Origin: Acidobacteriota bacterium | Lineage (GTDB): Bacteria; Acidobacteriota; Terriglobia; Terriglobales; Acidobacteriaceae | Assembly: GCA_021793595.1 (NCBI GenBank) | Contig: JAJYSL010000008.1 | Location: 1 to 64,000, forward strand | DNA length: 64,000 nucleotides | Direction of reading: 5' to 3' | In this document: positions 9,538 to 17,490 of the stretch, piece by piece | Layout: the number at the start of each line of letters is the position of its first letter | Position numbering within the stretch: the stretch's first letter is position 1 | Notes under the pieces: model-generated | Seen by the model: only the letters and a program-made list of their open reading frames with translations | Databases searched by the model: none | What the model was told of the DNA's origin: nothing | Made by a program: the position numbers and the translations under genes

Positions 9538-11106
9538 ATGACCGTGAATCGAAGAATGTTCCTGAAATCGGCAGCCATTGCCGGCATCGCGGGAGGAGCC
9601 GCGGCCCGACCCGCCAGTGCATTTGTTCCCGCCCATAATTGGGGTAAGTACGACTTTGGTTCCGGGCCAGCAATCACTGACCGCCTCAACCAGGGTCCAT
9701 TTCCGCAATATCCGCCAGAGAAGGTGATTCCGACCGACGACGTAGTGATGGCAACCACACGGTCCAGTGAAATTGTTCCTAACTTTGGCAAAGGTCTCAT
9801 GACCTATATCTCGGGAGATCTGGGCCGCGACGAAATCAAGTCTGACAATCTTGAACAAGCCATTGAGGCGCTCGCCAGCCTTCCCTTAGGCCAAAAGCTC
9901 TACATCCGCGTACCCTGGCGTGACGTGCAGCAACAGAGGGGGCGTTTGGATTTTGCCGATTACTGGAAGATCACCTTTGAAATGGCGGCCAAGTACAAAA
10001 AGCGCATCGGCTTTCGCGTGATGATGAGCGACCCCGACATTGCGGGATCGGTTCTGCCGGATTTTCTCGTAGATAAAGTTCCCATGGTGAAGCTGGCCGG
10101 AGAGTGGCAGGGAAATACCAATGAGGTTCGTTATCGCAAAGCTCATCTTCAACCTCGCTATGATGATCCCAATTTTCAGGCGGCCTATCGTGAACTGAAT
10201 GAGCTGCTAGCTGCCGAATTGGATGGCAATTCGCAAGTCGAATTCATGGACACCTTTATGTATGGTTTCTGGGGCGAGGGGCATACATGGCCATATACAA
10301 ATAATCCGTTCCCGGATTATGCCACGGCGGAACGCACCTGGATTCACATGCTGGATGTACAGATGGCTTGCTGGACCAGGACTCCACTTGCAACCAATAC
10401 GCAACCGGATTTCAGTCGCGTGGGAAATTCCGACCTTGTCGATCGCACCGTACGCAGCGCCAACTGGCTGCGTACGGACACGATCTTTATCGAGAACATG
10501 CAGATTGAAAGCATCAGCAATCGACCCCCGTGGGTCGGCGCCGTTGTCGAAATTGCGCTGCCCGGCCATCTGTCCAAAATTCCGACGACGAAGGAGCCAA
10601 TCTCCCACAGCGATAGCGAAATCGAGCATGTCATCGATGTGGGTGCAAACTATTGGTCACTGTGGAATTTCCACAACATCAGCGCGGAGAATATTCTGGA
10701 TTATTATCATCGCTCTCCGAATGCCATTGACCACATCAATCGTTCCATCGGATATCGAGTGCGGCCGTCGTTTATCTGGCAATATACGGACGGCGATCAT
10801 CAAGGCCTGATCGTCGGTTTTGCCAATGATGGAGTTGCCGGCGTTCCCGGAGCGCTTCGCGTGACGGTGGCCAGCGACGATGGCAAGGTCAAGGTCGGCG
10901 GCAGCCTGGATCCTGGATATCCTTTGCCGGGAAAAATTCGTCAAGCGCAATTTGTGCTCCCCAATGGAGTCGATTGGAAAGGGCTGAAGCTATCCGCCGA
11001 AATCGAAGTGAAAGGTGTCCGGTATCCTGTACAGTGGGCCTGTCTCCAGAAGTTGAATGAAGATGGATCGCTGGCGCTTCGTCCAAACTTGCGCGAACGA
11101 TCATAG
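9538..11106 (+). CDS. Tat-exported glycosidase-like protein (possible DUF4832-type barrel)
   Basis: Exported protein with a twin-arginine signal (NRRMFLKSAAIAGIAGG, residues 4-20). The 522 residues resemble a TIM-barrel glycoside-hydrolase-like fold with a C-terminal beta domain. LYIRVPWRDVQQQRGRLDF is the type of segment seen in strand 2 of GH-A-like proteins. FMDTFMYGFWGEGHTWP resembles the GxWGExH motif of DUF4832 proteins, whose Glu is a candidate catalytic residue. I cannot assign a substrate. The gene is 56 bases ahead of a Tat-type sulfatase and an NagX-like membrane acyltransferase on the same strand. That suggests uptake or trimming of a sulfated or amino-sugar-containing glycan. GCGAGG precedes ATG 9538. 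Confidence 0.65.
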   Translation: MTVNRRMFLKSAAIAGIAGGAAARPASAFVPAHNWGKYDFGSGPAITDRLNQGPFPQYPPEKVIPTDDVVMATTRSSEIVPNFGKGLMTYISGDLGRDEIKSDNLEQAIEALASLPLGQKLYIRVPWRDVQQQRGRLDFADYWKITFEMAAKYKKRIGFRVMMSDPDIAGSVLPDFLVDKVPMVKLAGEWQGNTNEVRYRKAHLQPRYDDPNFQAAYRELNELLAAELDGNSQVEFMDTFMYGFWGEGHTWPYTNNPFPDYATAERTWIHMLDVQMACWTRTPLATNTQPDFSRVGNSDLVDRTVRSANWLRTDTIFIENMQIESISNRPPWVGAVVEIALPGHLSKIPTTKEPISHSDSEIEHVIDVGANYWSLWNFHNISAENILDYYHRSPNAIDHINRSIGYRVRPSFIWQYTDGDHQGLIVGFANDGVAGVPGALRVTVASDDGKVKVGGSLDPGYPLPGKIRQAQFVLPNGVDWKGLKLSAEIEVKGVRYPVQWACLQKLNEDGSLALRPNLRERS

Positions 11107-11162
11107 CTGGAAGGGCAGCGCTGCGGGCACACGAAAACATGGCACGTACATTAGGAGTCGAG

Positions 11163-12758
11163 ATGAGCGAAAAACCTAATCCGATCACTCGCAGAGAAGC
11201 CCTGGCGCGAATGGGCGGCGCTGTGTTGGGTTCGGCGATAACACCGGCGTTTCTTTCTGGCCAGACGAACTCGCACGTACCGGTTTCTCCAGTTCGCGTC
11301 CCTAATGGTCCCCCATCCAGCCGTTCTTCGACCCGGCCTAACATTCTGTGGATTACAGGAGAAGGCATTCCCCTCAAGGCTCTGAGTTGCTACGGAAGCC
11401 AGCTCATACAGACTCCGCACATCGACAGGATTGCCAACGAAGGGATGCGGTTTGAAAATAGCTTCGTGACCAATGCGCTATGCGCACCCAGTCGAGCCAC
11501 GTTGCTGACAGGGAAATATGACCACCTGAATGGAATGATCTCCAACCCCGGCGAAACAACGGCGGGAATGACGAGTCCCAGCTTCGATGCGTCGCAGGAA
11601 ACGATTGCAAAGATATTCAAGCGCAATGGATATCAGACGGGAATGGTAGGGAAGTGGCATCTGCCAGCGAATCCCGGTGAGACAGGGTTTGATTATTTTG
11701 TCTTCAAGCGGGGCGCCGGCGGACCGTACTACGATCCAAACGGATATCTGCGAAATACAAGCCTGGGCAGTAACGAGATTCACGAGAAAAGCTATCCCGG
11801 ATACATCACCGACAATATGACGGATTTTGCGATCGAGGGAATGAAGCAGTTCACGCAGCCGTTCTTCATGATGATGCAATTCTTTAACGATCATCGTCCG
11901 TTTGACCCTCCGCACAAATACGAACATATCTACGACAACACTCGTATTCCAGAGCCCGGCACCTTCTACGACGACTATTCCATGCGCGCGGCTCCCGCGA
12001 GAGAAGCCAGGATGCGGATCGCAGAAATGCCGGACTTCAATCCGCCGCAAGAGCTGACGGAGCGCCAGCGCAAACAGTGGAACTACCAGAAATTCATGCA
12101 GCATTTCCTGGGTACGCTGCGTTCTCAGGATGACAATGTGGGCCGGCTTCTGGACTATCTGGACAAGTCCGGACTGGCAGAGAACACGATCATTGTGTAT
12201 ACGGCGGACCATGGATTCTTTCTCGGCGATCACGGATGGTTTGATAAGCGCTTTATGTATGAACAGGCGATTCGAGTTCCATGGATGATTCGTTATCCAG
12301 GTCACGTCCAGCCAGGCAGCGTCAGCAAGGATTGGGTCGTGAATATTGACAACGCACCTACGGCTCTCGATTTGGCCGGTCTGCCTGTTCCCCAGGATAT
12401 GCAGGGCCGCAGTGTCTCGCCGCTTCTCAAGGGGAGCGCGCCGTCAGACTGGCAAACTTCCTTCTACTACCATTATTACGAATTTGCTCCTCCGCACTGG
12501 GTGTTGCCGCACTATGGAATTCGCACCAGCCGCTATAAACTGATCAGCTATTACACAGTGAATGAGTGGGAATTATTCGATCTGGAAAAGGACCCCGACG
12601 AGATGGAAAATCTGTTCGAGTGGTCGGGTTACAAAGTGCATCCCGGCTATCAGTCGGTCGCGGAAGATCTGGTCGCGCAACTGAAAGACTTGCGCGCCAA
12701 GTATAAGGACACCACCGGCAGCCCCGTGAAGCTATGGCCCACCAGCAGTTACGATTGA
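11163..12758 (+). CDS. Tat-exported formylglycine-dependent sulfatase
   Basis: Hydrolyses sulfate esters, probably on a polysaccharide, outside the cytoplasm. A Tat signal is seen (TRREALARMGGAVLGSA). The catalytic motif CAPSR, with Cys at residue 107, is the C-x-P-x-R site matured to formylglycine, followed by ATLLTGK. Later metal and substrate residues are in MVGKWHL and YTADHGFFLGDHG. The first metal motif is unusual: most family members read NxLxIxxDD, whereas this protein reads NILWITGEGIP, so the Asp pair is replaced. I chose ATG 11163 (531 residues) because AGGAG is five bases upstream; the frame also has an ATG at 11139 without a site. It needs a formylglycine-generating enzyme, which is not in this window. 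Confidence 0.92.
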   Translation: MSEKPNPITRREALARMGGAVLGSAITPAFLSGQTNSHVPVSPVRVPNGPPSSRSSTRPNILWITGEGIPLKALSCYGSQLIQTPHIDRIANEGMRFENSFVTNALCAPSRATLLTGKYDHLNGMISNPGETTAGMTSPSFDASQETIAKIFKRNGYQTGMVGKWHLPANPGETGFDYFVFKRGAGGPYYDPNGYLRNTSLGSNEIHEKSYPGYITDNMTDFAIEGMKQFTQPFFMMMQFFNDHRPFDPPHKYEHIYDNTRIPEPGTFYDDYSMRAAPAREARMRIAEMPDFNPPQELTERQRKQWNYQKFMQHFLGTLRSQDDNVGRLLDYLDKSGLAENTIIVYTADHGFFLGDHGWFDKRFMYEQAIRVPWMIRYPGHVQPGSVSKDWVVNIDNAPTALDLAGLPVPQDMQGRSVSPLLKGSAPSDWQTSFYYHYYEFAPPHWVLPHYGIRTSRYKLISYYTVNEWELFDLEKDPDEMENLFEWSGYKVHPGYQSVAEDLVAQLKDLRAKYKDTTGSPVKLWPTSSYD

Positions 12759-12791
12759 CCATCGTTCCATGGGGTGATACGTTGAAGCGAA

Positions 12792-13970
12792 ATGTTGATC
12801 CGTGAAGAGCAGACTCCGACTGTCGTCGCCGCGTCGAGAGTGTCTCGTATTCCCACAAATCGCCTGGTTTCCGTGGACGTGCTGCGCGGAATCACAATTG
12901 CATTCATGATCCTGGTGAACAATGGCTATTCCAATGACCCATTTCCGGCGTTGGAACATGCCGAATGGAATGGATGGACCCCGACCGATCTCGTCTTTCC
13001 AACCTTTTTATTCCTCGTCGGTGTGACCATTGTTTTTTCTTTTGAATCGCGCTTGAGCCGCGGTGCCTCGAAATCTTCTCTTCTTCTCCACACATTCCGG
13101 CGAGCCTCTATCTTGTTCGCGCTCGGTTTGCTCGTCAACGGTTTCCCACATTTCCCGCTGGCGACTCTGCGGATCTATGGAGTGCTGCAGAGGATCGCAA
13201 TCTGTTTTCTGATCGCGAGTATTTTCTATCTTCTCGATCGTCGCCCTGCCAGCAAAATCGTGTTGATCGTGCTGGCTTTGTTCGGTTACTGGGTTCTATT
13301 GCGGTGGGTTCCGGTGCCGGGCTTTGGCATGCCAGGTCGAGATATTCCGCTGTTCGATCCCACCCGCAATCTTGGCGCATACATTGACCGACATGTCTTT
13401 CCGGGTCGGCTGTATCGTGGCGTGCGCGATCCCGAGGGATTGTTGAGCGACATTCCCGCAGTGGCGACAACCTTGCTCGGAATGCTGACAGCGATGTGGC
13501 TGCGGTGCAAACGCAGTCCTTCGATCAAGGCGTGGGGAATGTTGGCAGCCGGAATTCTCGGCATCCTTCTCGGGCAGGTTTGGGGACTCTGGTTTCCCAT
13601 CAACAAGAATCTCTGGAGCAGTTCGTACGTGCTGTTCGCCGCTGGCATCGCGTTGGTCGCGCTCTCGATATGCTATTGGGCGATCGATATTAAGAATTGG
13701 AAAACAGGCTGGACCTATATTTGGCTTGTGTTTGGAATGAATGCCATCACAGCGTATGTTTTCTCCGAACTTCTGTCCTCCACGTTGCATGCAATCTACT
13801 TCCACACAGGTACGACAATGGTCAACCCGAGTGAGTATATGTTCACGCACTTTTTTTCGCGGATACCGTCGTATCATCTGGCGTCGTTGGCATATTCGAT
13901 CAGTATCGTCGCCATATGTTTTGTCCCCGTGGCGATTCTCTACAGAAAGAAAATATTCCTCAAAGTCTGA
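12792..13970 (+). CDS. NagX/HGSNAT-like integral membrane acyltransferase (DUF5009 type)
   Basis: Polytopic inner-membrane protein (392 residues, about ten hydrophobic helices) of the family related to heparan-alpha-glucosaminide N-acetyltransferase and bacterial NagX. Hallmarks are VSVDVLRGITIAFMILVNN at the first helix, FPTFLFLVGVTIVFS at the second, and LYRGVRDPEGLLSDIPAVATTLLG in the middle. The role inferred from the family is transfer of an acetyl group across the membrane to an amino sugar. The gene follows the sulfatase by 33 bases on the same strand, so the three genes 9538-13970 probably form an operon for degrading a sulfated amino-sugar glycan. Family membership is secure; the substrate is inferred. 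Confidence 0.85.
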   Translation: MLIREEQTPTVVAASRVSRIPTNRLVSVDVLRGITIAFMILVNNGYSNDPFPALEHAEWNGWTPTDLVFPTFLFLVGVTIVFSFESRLSRGASKSSLLLHTFRRASILFALGLLVNGFPHFPLATLRIYGVLQRIAICFLIASIFYLLDRRPASKIVLIVLALFGYWVLLRWVPVPGFGMPGRDIPLFDPTRNLGAYIDRHVFPGRLYRGVRDPEGLLSDIPAVATTLLGMLTAMWLRCKRSPSIKAWGMLAAGILGILLGQVWGLWFPINKNLWSSSYVLFAAGIALVALSICYWAIDIKNWKTGWTYIWLVFGMNAITAYVFSELLSSTLHAIYFHTGTTMVNPSEYMFTHFFSRIPSYHLASLAYSISIVAICFVPVAILYRKKIFLKV

Positions 13971-14426
13971 CGGTGGAATTGCCGATGGGTTTCGCCGACT
14001 GTCCGTGCATTGACGTGCGGTCGTGCTCCAGTCGCCCACACCTTGTGACAGCAGTCACTTCCACTCTTTTGCAGGAGATGGTGTAGTGGATGCAGAGGAC
14101 GAGTGATGATATTCCATCGCAGCACGCAAGATGAGTTAGAAGAAATTGAGCCAGAGTCGCTTATCAGAATGAAGAAGTGGACAGCAGTCAGCTGCACCGT
14201 GATTGTTGTCGTTGCCAGAATTGTATGGGGGCTGGCCCGCTAAGATGATTGGCTGAACCCAATTGCAGCCCGTTGCGGTCTGTCTCTGGCGGATGGTACC
14301 CTTGCTTATAACGATGGCTATGATATTGAGTTGGCCGCTTGGATTGGGGCTAAACTAATATCTATTTCGATGGGCCATCATCGACCTGATTTTTGGTACT
14401 GCCTGCAAGTTATTGATTCTAAAAAC
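13971..14426. other. Intergenic region before the tRNA (456 bp)
   Basis: Apart from the possible 45-codon frame at 14106-14243, listed separately, I see no gene here. No terminator-like hairpin with a T run follows the acyltransferase gene. The 180 bases before the tRNA are AT-richer and presumably hold its promoter, but I cannot name clear -35/-10 boxes. Confidence 0.4.
14106..14243 (+). CDS. Possible small membrane peptide (45 aa)
   Basis: A short frame begins MIFHRSTQDELEE and ends with a hydrophobic stretch AVSCTVIVVVARIVWGLAR that could cross the membrane once. GAGGA stands six bases ahead of the ATG, a reasonable ribosome binding site. I do not recognise it, and a frame of this size can arise by chance. 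It lies between the acyltransferase and the tRNA on the same strand. Confidence 0.28.
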   Translation: MIFHRSTQDELEEIEPESLIRMKKWTAVSCTVIVVVARIVWGLAR

Positions 14427-14502
14427 GCCGACGTAGCTCAGTTGGTAGAGCAGCTGATTCGTAATCAGCAGGTCATCGGTTCAAGTCCGATCGTCGGCTC
14501 CA
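14427..14502 (+). tRNA. tRNA-Thr (anticodon CGT)
   Basis: Seventy-six bases fold as a full cloverleaf. The 7-bp acceptor stem is GCCGACG/CGTCGGC, the D arm GCTC..GAGC, the anticodon stem GCTGA/TCAGC with loop TTCGTAA (anticodon CGT, decoding ACG), and the T arm ATCGG-TTCAAGT-CCGAT. The discriminator T is followed by an encoded CCA. All stems pair without mismatch. Confidence 0.97.
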
Positions 14503-14538
14503 CATAAATATAATAGAATAAGTAAGATATAGGAAATT

Positions 14539-14566
14539 CGGCCACTCACCGCGAGTGGCCGTTTTT
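14539..14566 (+). terminator. Rho-independent terminator after tRNA-Thr
   Basis: A perfect 9-bp stem, CGGCCACTC and GAGTGGCCG, with a 5-base loop, is followed at once by TTTTT. It lies 36 bases past the tRNA end and fits an intrinsic terminator for that transcript. Confidence 0.9.
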
Positions 14567-14766
14567 GCCTGGTGCATGTCAGCTTTTACTGGGCAGGGCA
14601 CTGCCGAAACCAGCCGCTCTGAACTGGTCAAAGCGTGCGCGGGTGACAGATGGCCGTATCGGGCCAGGATCTATAACGGTCGTTTTGTTGACGATCTTTC
14701 CGTCGAATTTAGCTGGCAGTTGAGATCGTGTTTTGGTTATTGTCCAGGTCGCGGTTGAGGCGACGG

Positions 14767-16161
14767 TTATTGGGGCGTCAACAGGGAATTGGCGACCGAG
14801 GATTCGGGCGGCGGAAGCTCCGAAACGCAGAGGCGTATTTTGCCAGAGCGCTCGCGAGGAATGTCGGCCACCTGTTCGAGCGACCAGTTCATGGGCTGGT
14901 TCATCAAGGCGTCGATGGCGGTGCAGATGGAGGAAAGCTCGGACTGCTTCGATGTCTGATCTCCCTTGACTGCGTACCGCAGGTGAATGTGTTCCAGAGT
15001 TTTCTGCACAAACTGAACTTGTGCGATGGAGCGGAACGTGTGCCCCATCTGGGCCATCTGGGTGCCGAGTGTGATGCCAGGAATAATGCCGCCATCCGGC
15101 ATGACGATGCCCTCGCAGACTCGACCCAGAATCTTGCTGACCAATGGAAATGGACGACCGCAGGCGCATTGCTGCGAACCTAAAGTGACGCAATCTCCGG
15201 TGTCGTAGCGGATGAAAGGTTGTCCGTAATTCAACAGGTCGGTGATGAGAAGGCGATACGCGGGACCATCGGGGGTGTCTCCAATGGGATCGAATTCGAT
15301 GTAAGAGGACCATCGATGGAAATGCAGTCCGTTGTGCTGCGAGCACTCGGACGCAATCATTCCCAACTCGCGGCTGCCGTAGTGCATCGTGACGGGGATG
15401 CCAAAGGTAGCCTCGATGAGGCGGCGATTTTCGTCATTCATGACTTCTGCGGTAGCGATGATCACTGCCGGGCGGTGTTTCATACCGTGCTTCACGATAT
15501 AAGCTGCAAAGGCTGCCAGAACGGTGGAGTAGGCGTAGAGCACCTTTGGGCGCAGCGACTCATAGCGTTCGCGGAAGCGCTCCAGAATTTCATCGTTAAT
15601 CATGCCGCTGGGAGCGGGTATGCGGCGGAGCAGGGTTTCTTCATAAAACCGCCAGCGCCAGCTGGGATGGCTGACCAAGTCGCGATGCGCACCCCACATC
15701 AGCAGAACACGGTCGCCTTGATCGAACCCGGCCCAGGAATTGAGTTGCATTTGAATCGCGCTTTTGTCGCGCAAGCTTTCGATGTCGCGATAAAACTGGA
15801 TCGGAGTGCTGGTAGTGCCGCTACTACCGGCCTGGCGCAGATCCTTCAGCTGATATGTGTTCGAGCGAAGAGATTCTCCACCCTCGCGCAGATCGTCACG
15901 CTTCAGTATAGGAAGCGGTAATGGGCGGTCCACACGCGCGTCGGAAGGTTTGAAGCCGGCATCGTCAAACCGCTGCCGGTAGAACGGAACGGTGTTATAG
16001 GCGTGAGTCAGGATACGTTCCAGTCGTTGCTGCTGGATCGCGCACTGGTCCTTTTCCGACATCCGCTCATACCGACGAATCTCCCGCATGCGCCGAGCGA
16101 GGCCGGCATGACGCTCGGGTTCGGCCAATGGCAACAGCAGGTGTGTATGGAAGAAACTCAT
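14767..16161 (-). CDS. CapK/PaaK-like adenylate-forming enzyme (paralogue 1)
   Basis: Member of the phenylacetate-CoA ligase/CapK/coenzyme F390 synthetase superfamily, which activates a carboxylate with ATP. The conserved pieces are YNTVPFYRQRFDDAGF at the N terminus, the phosphate loop QAGSSGTTSTPIQFYRD, MHYGSREL, RYDTGDCVTLGSQQC with CACGRPFPL, and a C-terminal domain ending in ERSGKIRL with the expected Lys. The protein is 464 residues. ATG 16161 is preferred over the in-frame TTG at 16167 because GAGGA is six bases upstream. It is the last of three tandem paralogues downstream of an exosortase-A-type deacetylase, so the likely role is modifying or exporting a surface polymer; the acyl substrate is unknown. 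Confidence 0.85.
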   Translation of the reverse strand: MSFFHTHLLLPLAEPERHAGLARRMREIRRYERMSEKDQCAIQQQRLERILTHAYNTVPFYRQRFDDAGFKPSDARVDRPLPLPILKRDDLREGGESLRSNTYQLKDLRQAGSSGTTSTPIQFYRDIESLRDKSAIQMQLNSWAGFDQGDRVLLMWGAHRDLVSHPSWRWRFYEETLLRRIPAPSGMINDEILERFRERYESLRPKVLYAYSTVLAAFAAYIVKHGMKHRPAVIIATAEVMNDENRRLIEATFGIPVTMHYGSRELGMIASECSQHNGLHFHRWSSYIEFDPIGDTPDGPAYRLLITDLLNYGQPFIRYDTGDCVTLGSQQCACGRPFPLVSKILGRVCEGIVMPDGGIIPGITLGTQMAQMGHTFRSIAQVQFVQKTLEHIHLRYAVKGDQTSKQSELSSICTAIDALMNQPMNWSLEQVADIPRERSGKIRLCVSELPPPESSVANSLLTPQ

Positions 16162-16269
16162 CTTCAATCCTCAAAATCAACTTGCACGAACCGATCAAAT
16201 CGTGGATCGGCAACGACGCTGGACAGCGGCATTGGGAGCGCGGCGTGTGACCGGTTCGCTCAATCGAGC

Positions 16270-17478
16270 TCAGGCGGACATTGCGTCTTTTTTCTGACGC
16301 GGCCGGCTGAGGGTACGTTTTGGTCTCTCAGGCAACGCAAGGACAGGCTGAACGGGAGCTTTCATCGGGTTCAGCGGATCATGGAACGTGATATTGGGAA
16401 CGACAGCGCCGTTGGCGATGATCGCGCCTTGCTCGAGTCGTCCAACAATTTTTCCGACCAATGGAAACCATCGTCCACAACTGCAACTTTGTTCGGTGAG
16501 CGTGACGCAGTCGCCCGTGTCGAAGCGAATAAACGGCTGACCATAGTTGAGCAGGTCTGTGACCAGCAGACGGTAGACAGGTCCATCCGGTGATTGAGCG
16601 ATCGGGTCGAATTCGACAAACGAACCCCAGGGATGAAAATGCAATCCCTCATGCTCGGAACATTCCGCAGCAATCATTCCGACATCCCGACGGCCATAGT
16701 AGTTGAATGGCGCACTTTTGAAGACCGAGGCGAGCAGCCGGCGATGCGGCAGGCTCAAGACTTCTGCAGTGGAGATGACGGCGTTGGGCCGGTGGGTGAT
16801 GCCGCGTTCCCGTAAATAGCCCGCGAATGCGGCGAGAACGGTGGCGCGGCCGTACAGAACTTTGGGACGCTGTTTCTCATACCGCCAACGCCATTTCTCC
16901 AGTACTTCGATCCCGACGACTCCGGGAGGCGGCGGGGTTTGGCGCATGAAGACGCCTTCATAGACGCGCCATCTCCAATTGAATTCTCTGGCGGCGTCGG
17001 AGACGGATCCCCAAAGCATCATGGCGCTGTCGCCAGCGCGGAATCCGGCCCACTCATCCAGCTTCATCTTGAGTGCAACTTTGTCGCGGATGCCTTCGAC
17101 GTCTCGGTGAAAACGAGTTGGCATGCGATGGGTGGCCCCGCTGATGGCGACCCGAAGTTTGTCGGCAGGAACGGCCGAAGAGACGAGCCAGGTGGCGGCT
17201 GTTCGAAGATCTTCGCGAGTCAATACCGGCAAAGGCAGCGGATGATCGACGCGGGCTTCACGAGGATGAAAGCCGGCACTATCAAACTGCCTGCGATAAA
17301 AGGGCACCGTGGTATACGCATGCTCCAGCAATCTTCGCAGACGATCCTGCTGGAGTTTGCGCTGTTGTCGTTCGGACATTCGTTCAAACTGTTTAATCTG
17401 GCGCAGGCGGCCAGGTAGACCAGCATGTCGCTCCGGTTCGGTCAAAGGCAGAATCAAATGTGTATGCAGTATTCCCAT
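16270..17478 (-). CDS. CapK/PaaK-like adenylate-forming enzyme lacking the C-terminal domain (paralogue 2)
   Basis: Close relative of the neighbouring paralogue. It shares the N terminus (MGILHTHLILPLTEPERHAG), YTTVPFYRRQFDSAGF and RFDTGDCVTLTEQSCSCGRWFPL. The P-loop-like segment reads AISGATHRMPTRFHRD, in which the SSGTT core of the other copies has degraded to SGATH. After VVPNITFHDP the protein switches to an unrelated Pro/Arg/Lys-rich tail (NPMKAPVQPVLALPERPKRT) and stops at 402 residues. It therefore misses the roughly 70-residue C-terminal domain with the catalytic Lys present in copies 1 and 3. It may be inactive in adenylation or act as a partner subunit. GGAAAG precedes ATG 17478. 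It starts 13 bases after the stop of copy 3. Confidence 0.82.
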   Translation of the reverse strand: MGILHTHLILPLTEPERHAGLPGRLRQIKQFERMSERQQRKLQQDRLRRLLEHAYTTVPFYRRQFDSAGFHPREARVDHPLPLPVLTREDLRTAATWLVSSAVPADKLRVAISGATHRMPTRFHRDVEGIRDKVALKMKLDEWAGFRAGDSAMMLWGSVSDAAREFNWRWRVYEGVFMRQTPPPPGVVGIEVLEKWRWRYEKQRPKVLYGRATVLAAFAGYLRERGITHRPNAVISTAEVLSLPHRRLLASVFKSAPFNYYGRRDVGMIAAECSEHEGLHFHPWGSFVEFDPIAQSPDGPVYRLLVTDLLNYGQPFIRFDTGDCVTLTEQSCSCGRWFPLVGKIVGRLEQGAIIANGAVVPNITFHDPLNPMKAPVQPVLALPERPKRTLSRPRQKKDAMSA

Positions 17479-17490
17479 AGATGCTTTCCT

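Noticed and set aside
14579..15346. Long minus-strand frame overlapping the first CapK-like gene
   Set aside because: Lies in a different frame on the same strand as the well-conserved ligase; low-complexity Arg/Ser/His composition and no family motif.
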